From assembly GCA_027559495.1 (NCBI GenBank), contig JAMXSV010000003.1, positions 2,232,001-2,296,000 of the forward strand: DNA of 64,000 nt, written 5' to 3'. The position numbers and the translations under genes were made by a program. Origin of the DNA: Aurifilum marmelostoma (lineage: Eukaryota; Ascomycota; Sordariomycetes; Diaporthales; Cryphonectriaceae). The notes under the pieces are model-generated. The model was not told the origin of the DNA. It saw only the letters and a list, made by a program, of their open reading frames with translations, and did no database searches. The number at the start of each line of letters is the position of its first letter. Within the stretch, counting starts at the first letter, position 1. Positions 23,313-33,957 of the stretch are shown here, piece after piece.

Positions 23313-24187
23313 CTAAGCATACGATAATTACTCAAAAAGCCAAATATCCCATGTGACGCACAGCGAGTATGCGTGCAGGTGGTGCATCTCCCTCGTCAGC
23401 CCAACGTGTGACATTCTCGCCTCGACCAGGACCGACTTTCTCGAGACATACTAATTACTACCGAAAGCACCACCCAACGGACTCCTCCTTGCTATATTTC
23501 TTTGTCTGACAATGGATGCTGACTTGCAACAGAAAGACGTCCCTCAGACACGAGGTGGCGCAGTGGCGGCATCACAAAGAACCGGTGGTAATACCCACCC
23601 ATTCCTCGAGACCGACTCGAACAAAGCATGCCATCAGTTTTGGTCCTGGTTCGATATCTCTCTAGCATTCTTTTAGACTGTTGGCTGCTGTTCAATTCAT
23701 ATGTTGTTGTGCCGCTTGAGGGTGAATGTAACTGATTATTATCATCGACTCGATTATATGACTTGATAACGACTCAGCAAGACTCACGATTATTAACAAC
23801 AATGGCTTGACTGTATATCATATGGAATCTTCACTCTTGTTATGTATCTGTTGCTGAGTACCTGAGTCGGCTTTTCCTCTTCTTTCCCTTCTTGACCCTC
23901 GAGTTTGTGCATCTCGACCTGTCCTTGTTTTATAGAGCTCCAACTCTGGGAATAGTAACATCCAGCCCGTTCTAGTGTTTGGCCGACCATCGCATGACGA
24001 GACACCACACCCCTTACCGAAGTTATCGTTGCGAATCCCACGACAACTACCTTGTTTCCCTGTTGGCTACATTCTCTGCTCCAACCCTCAGCTGATACCC
24101 ATCAAGCGATCTTCATTTTCCAGCGTGGACTAATCAACAACAAGACCTTACTTCTGGCGTAGCTCACATCAGATATAAATCCTCGGT
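23083..24187. other. AT-richer intergenic region before PRM1
   Basis: Noticeably lower GC than the flanking exons. Contains an (AT)n tract at 23277-23312, a TGACTCA heptamer near 23252, and a TATAAAT at 24174-24180 that is too close to the PRM1 ATG to be its TATA box. No open frame looks coding. Confidence 0.7.
23277..23312. repeat. (AT)n microsatellite
   Basis: About 36 bases of nearly perfect alternating AT in intergenic DNA. Confidence 0.9.
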
Positions 24188-27056
24188 ATGTTCTCTTCCT
24201 CCTCCTCCTCTAAACGAGTGTCCGGGCCAACGGAGGAGGATGCCGCATCCCCTCCTCCAGGCCATGACCAGCCCTTCGACCAAAACTCCTTTGGCAGGAT
24301 GGATCACCCCACAACCTCTGCTTTCGACCATCGTGGATCTAGCAGCATACACCAGCAGCAGGGCATCCCAATGCCTGGCCCCTACTATCGTGGATCCTGG
24401 GCCCCTTCGTCTCTCAACGACGACCCCTTTGGACTGGAGAACACGATCCCTTTCTCCGTCCCACCAGGAGATCACGATGCGTCCTCCACGGCAAAGAACC
24501 ACGACACCCATAAGGGTACTCCGCCCTGCCACGACGGGGAATCCTTTGAGATGCGTGACCTCCAGCAGCAGCAAGAGTCATCATCTGACCACGCTGCTCG
24601 TCCTCTCCCAGGAGAAATCACACCCTACCTCGGCCTCCGCGCAAGGCTATCGCAGGTCCCGATCAACAGGTGGACGGTGCTGCTCCTGCTCGTCCTGGCG
24701 CGGTTGCTCATCCTGTTTGGCCAGCTGAACGCGAGCCTCGTGGGTGCACAGCACGAGGCCGCGGCGGCGTGTTCCAGGGTGGAGGAGATTGGGTCTACCT
24801 TGGCCTCGATGCCACATTATTTCTCTGCTGGTGGTGAGTGTCATACTCTCTTTTTTTTGGTTTGTCCCATACTCTTTCATTGCTAACCATCTCTATATCA
24901 CTCCACAGTCAACAAACTAGTCGCCGGAGGCGTCACCGACACCGTCCGCGGCCTGGTCAAGCTCCTCATCATGATTATCAACGCGGTCATGCAGACCATC
25001 ATATTCTTCATCAACCTCGAGTACGGCACCATCGCCTGCGTGGCTGACGACTTCATCCACGGCCTCATCACCGTCGCCTCGGACGCCATCGGCGCCCTGC
25101 TCAACGAGCTGAGCGCGGGGCTCAAGGATATCGCCAGCGGCCTGAGCAGTGCCGTGTCGGGGCTCGACGACGCCATCAAGGGGATCGAGAATACCGTCAG
25201 TCATATACCCTTTGCGCCGCACATCGACTGGCCTGATCTCGACGCCCTCGACAACGGGATTACTTCTTTGAATGATTATCAGGGCATCGACGCCAACCAG
25301 ACCATTGCTGCGGTTGACAAATTCAACCAGACCGTGCCGGACTTTGACCAGCTCGAGGCAGACTTGCAGTCTGTGATCGACATCCCGTTCAAGGCCGTCG
25401 AGTCGCTGCTCAACAACTCCATCGGCGACTGGACCATGGACCCGTCCGTTTTCCCCACAGCGAGCAAGCAAACACTCACTTTTTGCAGCACAGGTAATAA
25501 CAACGACGATACCCTGACGCAGTTCTTTGAGGCTCTCTTCACAGCCGTCAGGGACGCCAGGACCATTGTGATCGTCACCCTCGTCCTCGCAGCTGTCCTC
25601 GCGGCGGTGGCAATGGCCTGGTGGGAAACCAAAAGATACCACAGGTCCGTCACTAGAGCGCAGACAATCGTCCTCAACCACCACAACCACAGCCATCGCG
25701 AGCCCATGGACGTCGTCTACCTCGCAGGCCGGCCCCTGACGGCACTCACGGGCCTCTGGGTCGCCGAGAAGCTGACCAGGGACCCGAGGCGCCAGACGCT
25801 CATCCGGTGGTGCATCGCCTACGCGACCACCTACACGGCGCTGTTCGTCCTGTCGCTGGCTATAGCCGGTGCCCTTTCCGTGCTCTGCCAGTTCCTGGTC
25901 ATGCGCGCCGTGCAGAGGGAGGCGCCCGCCCTGGCGCAGGAGGTCGGCGGGTTCGTGGCGCAGGTCGTCGGCAGGCTGGAGGAGCTCTCGAGCTCGTGGG
26001 CCAACGAGAGCAATCAGGCCGTAGCGGGTTTCCAGGACGACATCAACGCCAAGGTCCTCGTCTATGTCGCCAATGCCACGGACGCTGTGGTCAACGTGAT
26101 CAATGTCTTTGAGAACAAGACGCAGCAGGTCATGGGCGAGGCGCTCGGGAGCGTGCCGCAGCTGGAGAACTTTGCGGACGGGCTGCTGGACTGTATCCTG
26201 ATTGACAAGCTGGACGAGGTGAAGAGGGGCATGGAGTGGATACACCAGCACGCTCAGGTGTCGTTCCCCGAGTTCCCTGCGGATCTCTTCTCTCTGGGCA
26301 CCACCACCACCGGGAATTCCTCTGCAGAGGGCAGCAACTCGAGCAGCGTGATTGGCCTCCTGACCGTCTCAGGCAACAGCACTGCAGACGACATCACGGG
26401 GGCTGTCGACGAGGTCGTCGCCGCGCTGCGGACCAGTATCATCACCGAGGGCCTCATTGCACTCGTGCTGATGCTGGTCTATATTGCGTATGTGTTTTTT
26501 GCCGTTGCTCAGGCGGCGCTCAGGATGTTTTTCATTCGAGAAGAACGGTATGGGACATGATTATACTGGTTACTGAAGGCTGTGTTGTTTTGTCAGTCGC
26601 TAATGGTTGTCGTGTCCTCTCCCCGGGACCTATCGAGTATATTACAGATTATCAGCTGATCACACGCATTCCGATATTGGCAATCGGCAGGGACAGACGC
26701 AACACTCATCGAATGGTGAGACCAGGAGACCGTCCTCGAATACATTGAGATCCCTACCATCTCGCAAACCATCTGTTAGGCCTAATCTTTCTGAAGCCAC
26801 GGCTGTGGGAGACGATCAAGAACCAGCAGAGCACAGTCTCGGAAAATCACAAAGAGCCCCTACACATGTAGAGGTTGCGTCGATACGATCAGAAGAAGAC
26901 CCGTTTGGCGATGAAGTCTATGCAGTCGATGACCATGAGGGAGGCAAGAAGAAGGATGTGCGGGTGGTTCAGAGGTCAAATGACAACAACAGGGGAGATA
27001 ATATCAACCTGACTCCGCGAAGAGGTCACTTTTTTAGAGAGGACGGAGATGGGTAG
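24188..27056 (+). CDS. PRM1: Plasma membrane fusion protein PRM1
   Basis: Multi-pass membrane protein that helps plasma membranes merge during mating and hyphal fusion. Exons: 24188-24833, 24909-26547, 26648-27056; 897 residues. Membrane segments in order: after NRWTV (LLLLVLARLLILFG), KLLIMIINAVMQTIIFFINL, TIVIVTLVLAAVLAAVAMAW, CIAYATTYTALFVLSLAIAG and GLIALVLMLVYIAYVFFAVA. The two large loops contain many N-glycosylation sequons and amphipathic repeats (GLKDIASGLSSAVSGLDDAI), as in the family. The first ~150 residues are Ser/Pro/Gln-rich and cytoplasmic. Exon 3 encodes a hydrophilic tail; its intron was placed by frame (CG|A at 26547/26648), and without it the protein would stop after EERYGT. 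I am confident of the family and somewhat less sure of the last exon. Confidence 0.9.
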
Positions 27057-27569
27057 GAGGTCGATTTATGTAGAGAATAATCTCGGGGGACAATTAGAAT
27101 TGGCATTGGTATATTATGATGAAACGAATCAGAGAGATATGTTTGGTAAATCTGTCTGGTAGTCCTGTCTGATTCTTCTCTTTTGGTGTCCATCTTGCCA
27201 CAAAGAAAGCATGTACAGGGGGGTGGCGATAGATATGGCGATACAGTAGCGATACTTAGCGGGACACTGCAGTGGCATTATACATTGTCAAGGGCCCCTC
27301 TCGGCTGTGTCATCAGCACCCCACCACACCCACTAACACACCCACTGAGGGGCAACCTGCTGAGAGGCCGAAGACGGGACCGGGGCATCGGTGCAGGGGG
27401 GCGTGGTTCTACTGTTACTGTCTTTGGCTCTGAATAAGAAATTTGGTGACTCAGGGCAAAAGAGAGACCATTGACATAGTACCTTCTTTCTTGACATCCT
27501 CTTCCCAACTCCGGTGTTCTACTGCTCTTGTACACTTTTCAGAGGGCCAATTGAACTCGTGAGGACACC
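27057..27569. other. PRM1 / tryptophan synthase intergenic region
   Basis: 513 bases with the PRM1 3' UTR and the tryptophan synthase promoter, including a perfect TGACTCA at 27447-27453. No gene is seen. Confidence 0.75.
27447..27453 (+). promoter_or_regulatory. Gcn4/CPC-1-type site TGACTCA
   Basis: Perfect palindromic-type heptamer 117 bases before the tryptophan synthase ATG. This is the known binding site of the cross-pathway control bZIP factor (Gcn4, CPC-1/CpcA), which induces tryptophan genes on amino-acid starvation. Function here is inferred. Confidence 0.6.
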
Positions 27570-30130
27570 ATGGAGGCACTCAAGCAGACTTTCCAGCGAT
27601 GCAAGGCCGAGAAGAGGGTATGTCCAGCTTTCTTTCCGCCACCACATTGAATCGCTCGCATCTTGTCTCGTCAAAAGGAAAAGCTCGCCGTTGACTGACG
27701 CTCGCAATGCGACCAACAGAGCGCCTTGGTCACGTACGTGACGGCTGGCTATCCCAAGGCCGAGGATACGCCTCAGATCATGCTGGCTATGGAGAAGGGA
27801 GGCTCTGGTACGTTGAAGCTTCAATTCTTCCTTCTTATTCTTCCCAAGATTGTGCCGCTGGCTGACTGCGTCGCAACCTGGCAGACATCATCGAACTCGG
27901 AGTGCCCTTCACAGATCCTATAGCAGACGGACCCACGATCCAGACCGCAAATACTGTCAGTTTGGAAACAATACAAACCTATAGCTATTCCGAAAAGAAG
28001 AAAAAAAAAGAAGAAAAAACCTCTCGCAGCCTCGCTAACCACAAGCACACCAGATTGCCCTCGAGAATGGTGTCACGCTGGCCACCACCCTCCAGATCGT
28101 TCGCGACGCGCGGAAGCAGGGCCTCAAGACCCCTGTGTTGCTGATGGGCTACTACAACCCCATGCGTGCATACGGCGAGGAGAGGCTACTTCAGGACTGC
28201 AAGGCAGCGGGTGTCAACGGTTTCATCCTCGTTGATCTTCCCCCAGAGGAGGCCATCTCCTTCCGGAAGCTGTGCTCGAGCGCAGGGTGAGTCACCCAGG
28301 CCATACACAAACAGCACAGATTGCTCACCAGCCCTACACACAGTCTCTCCTACATCCCCCTGATCGCACCGGCCACCTCCGAGAACCGCATGCGCATCCT
28401 CTGCCAGCTCGCCGACTCGTTCATCTATGTCGTCTCGCGCATGGGCGTCACCGGCGCGTCAGGCACCATGAACGCAGACCTGCCCAACCTGCTCGATCGC
28501 ATCAAGAAGTACTCTGGCGACAAGCCTGCTGCCGTTGGTTTCGGTGTCTCCACCCGCGACCACTTCGTCAGCGTGGCACATATTGCCGACGGCGTCGTCG
28601 TGGGCAGCATGATCATTACCACGCTGCAGAAGGCGCCCGAGGGTCAGGGCCCCAAGGCTGTCCAGGAGTACTGCTCGTACCTGTGCGGACGGACGCCCGA
28701 GGAGGGTCTGACGAGGGAGGTGGGCGTCGTCGAGGCCATCGCCCAGGCCAAGGAGCCCAGCAGCACGCCTACGGTCAGCGCGGTGGTCACAGACGGCGAT
28801 GTCAAGGGCGATGATGCTGCGCTGGTGGCCAAGCTCGCCGACATGCACAACAAGATCCCCGACCGCTTTGGTGAGTTTGGTGGGCAGTACGTGCCCGAGT
28901 CGCTCATGGACTGCCTGTCCGAGCTCGAGGACGGCTTCAACAAGATCAAGGACGACCCGGCGTTCTGGGAGGAGTTCAGGTCGTACTACCCGTACATGGG
29001 CCGCCCGGGTCACCTCCATCTTGCTGAGCGGCTGACCAAGCATGCCGGTGGTGCAAACATCTGGCTCAAGAGGGAGGACCTAAACCACACCGGCAGCCAC
29101 AAGATCAACAATGCCATAGGTCAGATCCTGCTGGCAAGAAGGCTGGGCAAGACCAAGATCATCGCAGAGACTGGTGCTGGTCAGCACGGTGTTGCGACGG
29201 CGACGGTATGCGCCAAGTTTGGCATGGAGTGCACGGTGTACATGGGCGCGGTAGGTCCAATCACCACTCAAGATGTGTTGAAGTTACAAAAAAGAAGACA
29301 AGAAAAAGAGGCTGACCGTTATATAGGAGGATGTGAGGCGCCAAGCTCTGAACGTGTTCCGCATGAAGCTGCTGGGTGCCAAGGTTGTCGCGGTCGAGGC
29401 AGGCAGCAAGACGCTCCGGGACGCTGTCAACGAGGCCATGCGGTCCTGGGTCGTGCATCTCGAGGACACTCACTACATTATCGGGTCAGCCATTGGGCCC
29501 CACCCCTTCCCGACCATCGTGCGGACGTTCCAGTCGGTCATCGGGAACGAGACCAAGGAACAGATGCTTGCGAAGCGGGGCAAGCTGCCCGATGCCGTCG
29601 TCGCATGCGTGGGCGGAGGCAGCAATGCCGTGGGCATGTTCTACCCCTTCTCCAACGACCCCTCGGTCAAGCTTCTCGGCGTCGAGGCCGGTGGTGATGG
29701 TCTCGACACCAACCGCCACTCGGCCACGCTGTCGGGAGGGTCCAAGGGTGTGCTGCACGGCGTGAAGACATATGTGCTCCAGAACGAGCACGGGCAGATC
29801 CAGGACACGCACTCGGTGTCTGCCGGCCTGGACTACCCGGCCGTCGGGCCGGAGCTGTCGTCCTGGAAGGACAGCGAGCGCGCCAAGTTCATCGCGGCGA
29901 CGGACGAGCAGGCGTTCCTGGGCTTCCGCCTCATCAGCGAGCTGGAGGGCATCATCCCGGCGCTGGAGTCGGCACACGGCATCTACGGGGCTCTGGAGCT
30001 GGCCAAGACGATGAAGCCCGACCAGGACGTGGTCATCTGCCTCAGCGGCCGCGGTGACAAGGACGTGCAGAGCGTTGCGGACGAGCTGCCCAAGATCGGA
30101 CCCAAGATTGGCTGGGACCTGCGATTCTAG
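27570..30130 (+). CDS. trp-3: Bifunctional tryptophan synthase (alpha-beta fusion)
   Basis: Catalyses the last step of tryptophan synthesis: the N-terminal alpha domain cleaves indole-3-glycerol phosphate, the C-terminal beta domain condenses indole with serine using PLP. Exons: 27570-27617, 27720-27807, 27885-27955, 28054-28286, 28344-29250, 29327-30130; 716 residues, the normal size for fungal enzymes. Alpha motifs: IIELGVPFTDPIADGPTIQT. Linker about residues 240-300. Beta motifs: RFGEFGGQYVPESLMDCL, NHTGSHKINNAIGQ with the PLP lysine at 29101-29103, GAGQHGVATATV, GGGSNAVGMFYPF and a terminal CLSGRGDKDV. The gene is complete with no frame break. The donor at 27956 (GTCAGT) is less standard but gives IQTANT-IALENGV, as expected. 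A TGACTCA site upstream suggests cross-pathway control. Confidence 0.97.
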
Positions 30131-30413
30131 ATGCCCTGGCAGCCTGGGCATATGACGAGATGAGGTTGAGAGGGGGAATCTGCGCGTCATGTGTTGGTCA
30201 TGTAGATATAAAAGTTGTCTCCAAAAGGTTTGCTAGAAATAAAGAGGTTCATGGCCTGGGATGTACATGGCACCTTGTCCTCGTCTCGATTGATGCTCTT
30301 GATTGATTTCATAATTGTTTTTTATTTTTTTTTTAAAATTTTTTTTCTTCTTTCTTGTACACAAGAATTGGATGCATGCATAGAGACCCTCATTCATCTA
30401 CCGACTTCAATGA
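30131..30413. other. Short convergent intergenic region
   Basis: Shared 3' region of the tryptophan synthase and bL28m genes, with T-rich runs near 30319-30350. No gene is seen. Confidence 0.7.
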
Positions 30414-31068
30414 TCATAACCTGCCCTCTTCCGTACCCAGAACAAACTCCTCCCCGGCACCCAGCATACGATCCATCTCCACCAGCACCTGCTGCCTCTG
30501 GGCGTCACCGGCGGCCTGGGCCATCTCCTCCGCGGCCAGCATCTCGGCCTCGACCTCGGCGGCCGTCTTCGGCACCAGGCCCAGCTCCTTCCTCTGGCGC
30601 AGGAACCGCTCGCGCACGGCATCGCTCTGCATCAGGCGCCACCGCAGCTTCCAGCCCCAGGGCCCGAGGTCCTTGAGGCGCTGCGCCTTGGCCCCGAGCA
30701 GGTACTCGTCGAGGCCGCCGCACTTGTCGATGGTGCGCAGGACGCGGGTGGTGACGCGGGTCTGGACGAAGCAGCGCAGGGCGGGCGACCACAGGCGGCG
30801 GCGCTGGACGTTGGGGCGCCACCTGCGCGGGGTCCTGACGCCCCACTTGGCCGAGACGTTGTGGCCGAACTGCAGGCGCGCGGGCCCGTACAGGCCTGCG
30901 TTGGACTGCTTGTACACCCTGCGCGGGCCGTAGGGGTAGGCGGGGATGTGCTCGTCGCGGGCGTGCGGCCTCGGGAGGGGCAGGCTGGCGCCCTGGGTGT
31001 CGCGGGGGATGCCCTGGCGGGGGTAGCCTGTCGCGAGGGCGGCGGGCGAGGTGCTGAAGCCTCGGGCG

Positions 31069-31101
<33 letters not shown>

Positions 31102-31223
31102 GGTGTTGTCCTTGAGGCGGCTGTGAGGAGGGAGGAGGTCTGGGCTGTTGTTTGCTGGAGGAAATGGGGGGTTGCTGCTGTCGGCCTGGGGAGGAGGCGG
31201 CCGAACCGCAGCGTAGAAGCCAT
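30414..31223 (-). CDS. Mitochondrial large-subunit ribosomal protein bL28m (MRPL24-like)
   Basis: Structural protein of the mitochondrial 54S ribosomal subunit. Single exon from ATG 31223 to TGA 30414, 269 residues. The first ~60 residues are an Arg/Ser/Thr/Pro-rich mitochondrial presequence ending near ARGFSTSPAALATGYPRQ. The bL28 core follows: GLYGPARLQFGHNVSAKWG, then VRTPRRWRPNVQRRRLWSPA, and TRVTTRVLRTIDKCGGLDEY, which match the L28 pattern of a basic N-terminal loop and the RxxxTIDKxGGxD segment. A fungal-type C-terminal helical extension follows. It diverges from the gene at 31604 across a 380-base promoter. Confidence 0.9.
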
Positions 31224-31603
31224 GGTTTTTTTCTCTCTCTTTTTTATTGGGTGGTGGAGGTCGAATTGGTCTTGTGGAAGACGATGTGTAGATTGTTATC
31301 GACTGGCCATTGACAGTTATTGTCGTGGATGCTACGTTCAGTAGCAGGCGTGGGCCTGAAGCGCAGGTGGTTGTAGCGATTTCTTGGTTGGTTGCTCGTT
31401 GGTTGAGAGAAGCTCTGCAGGCGCTGAAGCTCTCTTTTGCTGGTCCCGAAATTTCCCAAGGCCTCGCGCCAGCCCGTCGGGAACCGCCGCAGTCACGTGA
31501 GCACCCGACTTGCCAACCCAGCCCAGGCACGCGTCCATGTCACCCCTACAACGCGTCAGTATTTCGGGCCTCGCAGTTGTAGACTGCGTGCGACTGATTC
31601 ATC
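31224..31603. promoter_or_regulatory. Divergent promoter with CACGTG E-box
   Basis: 380 bases between two divergent ATGs. A CACGTG palindrome (31494-31499, context GTCACGTGA) is a typical binding site for bHLH factors such as Cbf1. Shared control of the two genes is inferred. Confidence 0.5.
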
Positions 31604-32733
31604 ATGCTACCGCCTGTGGAGGATTCTGTACTGCAGAATAATCCTGAATTTGCGGCTCTCTACGGCACAATCACGACGGCCATTTTGAATCCGGATGGAA
31701 CAACCAGGGACGACCAGACCAGGGCGGCCAGGGAAAGAGAGGCAGTTCGCGAGGCATGTCAAACTGATTCCTCTTTCCTTTTTTTTTCTTTCTCTCTCTC
31801 TGAGCAATGAATATCATCCTCTAACTTTGATCACAGGAACTTGATGGCTACCGATTGAAATCAGCCAGGCAACATCTCCTGGCTCAGGCCATCTCGTCCG
31901 CAGCGCCTCCTGAGCCCAAAGCAGCGACAGCCAGGAGGGGCAGACCCTCGCCAGCAGCCCTCCCAGAGCCGTTACTAGACCTCCTGCTGCTCCTGCCGCC
32001 GCTGCTCACCAGTGCCGAGCAGCTCTCCCGGGAGAACCTCTCCCTGCTGCTGTCCAGCCCGCCCTTCTCATCGCTCGACCGCCTCCTGCCCGACCTGGCA
32101 GGCCTCGTCTCCACCCACCTGCAGTCCTCAGCCGTCCAGCTCGCCCGCGCAGCCAACCCAAACACAAACGCCTCCTTCCTGCACCGGCACATCGCCTCCG
32201 TCCCGGACCACATCCGCCATCTCTCCTCCGCCGCGAGCCAGCAGTTCGCCCGCCTGGCCGAGGCCCGCCTGAAAGCCGCCAACGCCCTCGTCGCGCTCCT
32301 CGACAGACACGCCCAGGTGCTGACCAGCCTCATCCGCTCCCTCGAGGCCAAGCACGGCGGCGTGGCCCGGTCCCTGGAGCTCCGCGCCGCCGAGGTGGCC
32401 CTGGAGGCGCAGCGCGGCGAGGTGGCCGCCGAGACGGCGCTGTGGGGCGTGCGCAGGGACGTGTACACGCCCGAGGTGCGCGACGCGCTGCGCAACTATG
32501 CGGACCATGTGCGGGACGGGCAGCGGCGGCTGAGGGAGGCGGCCAGGGCGGCGGAGGCGGAGCTGGGGGAGTATGGGGTGCGGCCTGACGAGGGGGAGGG
32601 TGGTGGTGGTGGTGGTGGTGGTGGTGGTGGGGATCTGGTCAGGGAGAGGCGGTTCAGGGAGATTGCGAGGGCGCACCGGGATGTGAGGAGGCAGATTGAC
32701 GAGGCCAAGCGGGACCTGTCGCGTCTTTGCTGA
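31604..32733 (+). CDS. Conserved coiled-coil protein, function unknown (GC-AG intron)
   Basis: Exons 31604-31753 and 31837-32733; 348 residues. The first exon gives MLPPVEDSVLQNNPEFAAL and ends at AVRE; the intron starts GCATGT and ends CTAACTTTGATCACAG. This GC-AG junction is needed: a GT donor one codon later would create an immediate stop. Exon 2 is Leu/Ala/Arg-rich and largely helical (LARAANPN, SSAASQQFARLAEARLKAAN, DALRNYADHVRDGQRRLREA), with a Gly10-type run from a GGT microsatellite (about 32601-32630) before a final helix. The layout is that of a small coiled-coil subunit of a cytoskeletal or kinetochore-type complex; a HAUS/augmin subunit crossed my mind but I cannot support it. Confidence 0.7.
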
Positions 32734-33957
32734 TGCACGGTCTGCGTCTGCGTCGTGGCAGTCTGTCATGTGTTCTTGAGGGGAGAGGGTTGTGATCTCG
32801 CTGCAACTACGCTTTCTCGGTATGTCAACTCGACCTGACCATCTATATTCCTTTTCAAAGCTCACTCGCTCTGCCCGTCTAGCCAACATTCGACATGGCC
32901 CTGGCTTTACATGGAGTCACCGTCCCTTGCTTGACTGTTCCGACCTGAAGAAGCAGACAGATCGGACAAGTATAGTGCAATCACAGCGCCTGCTGAACTG
33001 TGCAACACGCTCAAGCTGGACAGTTGTCAATTCCGAGTGTACACTATCACCACTTGGCCAATCAAGAAGCAGCTCGGACTTGTCTCGCTCGCCAGCCAGA
33101 GACTGAGGCTGGGCCGAAACCCTCGAGCACAACTCATCAAAGACAACTGCCCACACTCAATCTGCTTCCTTCCTCAGCGTCTGCAAAACAGCTGCACAAA
33201 CAGGATGATTTCACCTCCAAAGAGCCACGCACTCAAGCAGCGGCTGCGTCAGCAGAGACGTGTAATGCCGCGTAGAACCTGTCGCGTACTGGCGGCGTCC
33301 TAAAAGCTTACTGTGCATATGGCGTCTTAGTAAGTAGCCTTGGGACGGTGTGGGGTTTATCCTTTGATGACAGCACAAGTAAGACGGCCAGACGATCGGC
33401 AGTGTGGTCAAACCGTCTTACAGGATGCCCACCACAAGGCGGGGGGCGCCTGACAAGCCACACACACGCACACCCTCAGCTGATGGATATTGCTGTCAAC
33501 AGGATGGCAGTGGAGACAAGTACAGTAGTAGCATTCTGGAGGCTGCCTAGGGGTCGTTTCGAGCCGAGTACACTTGAGATCCAAAGAGAGGGTGTGTGGA
33601 AAGGTCTCCACCAATCTGGTAATGGCCTCAGCACCTACATGACGGCAACACTCTAGGGTGAGGGGTCTCACTTATTATACAGTAGTAGTATTTCTTGTGC
33701 TGCTGCTGTGAGTTGCTTATTCACAACGTTCCCACTGGTACTGACTGTATCTGACAATATTGTAGCGGTACCAAGTCGTGTCTGAATATCTGATTATTAT
33801 CGTGCAATATAAAAACACCTGTGATAGGGCAGATATATCGGTCTCGAAGATCTAAACCGAGACGCCTTTTATAGTCTTGAATGTATATTCAAGTCACTCT
33901 TGTTATACACAAATCTCCTCAAGCTTGATACTTACCTCTACTCTACAGTCTACCACA
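32734..33957. other. 1.2 kb intergenic region
   Basis: No coding-like frame. Ends with the promoter of the serine hydrolase, including TATAAAAA at 33808-33815, 143 bases before its ATG. Confidence 0.7.
33808..33815 (+). promoter_or_regulatory. TATA box of the serine hydrolase gene
   Basis: TATAAAAA in AT-rich DNA 143 bases upstream of ATG 33958, a fitting distance. Confidence 0.5.

Noticed and set aside
24174..24180. TATA box for PRM1
   Set aside because: TATAAAT lies only 8 bases before the ATG, too close for a promoter element unless the start codon is wrong.
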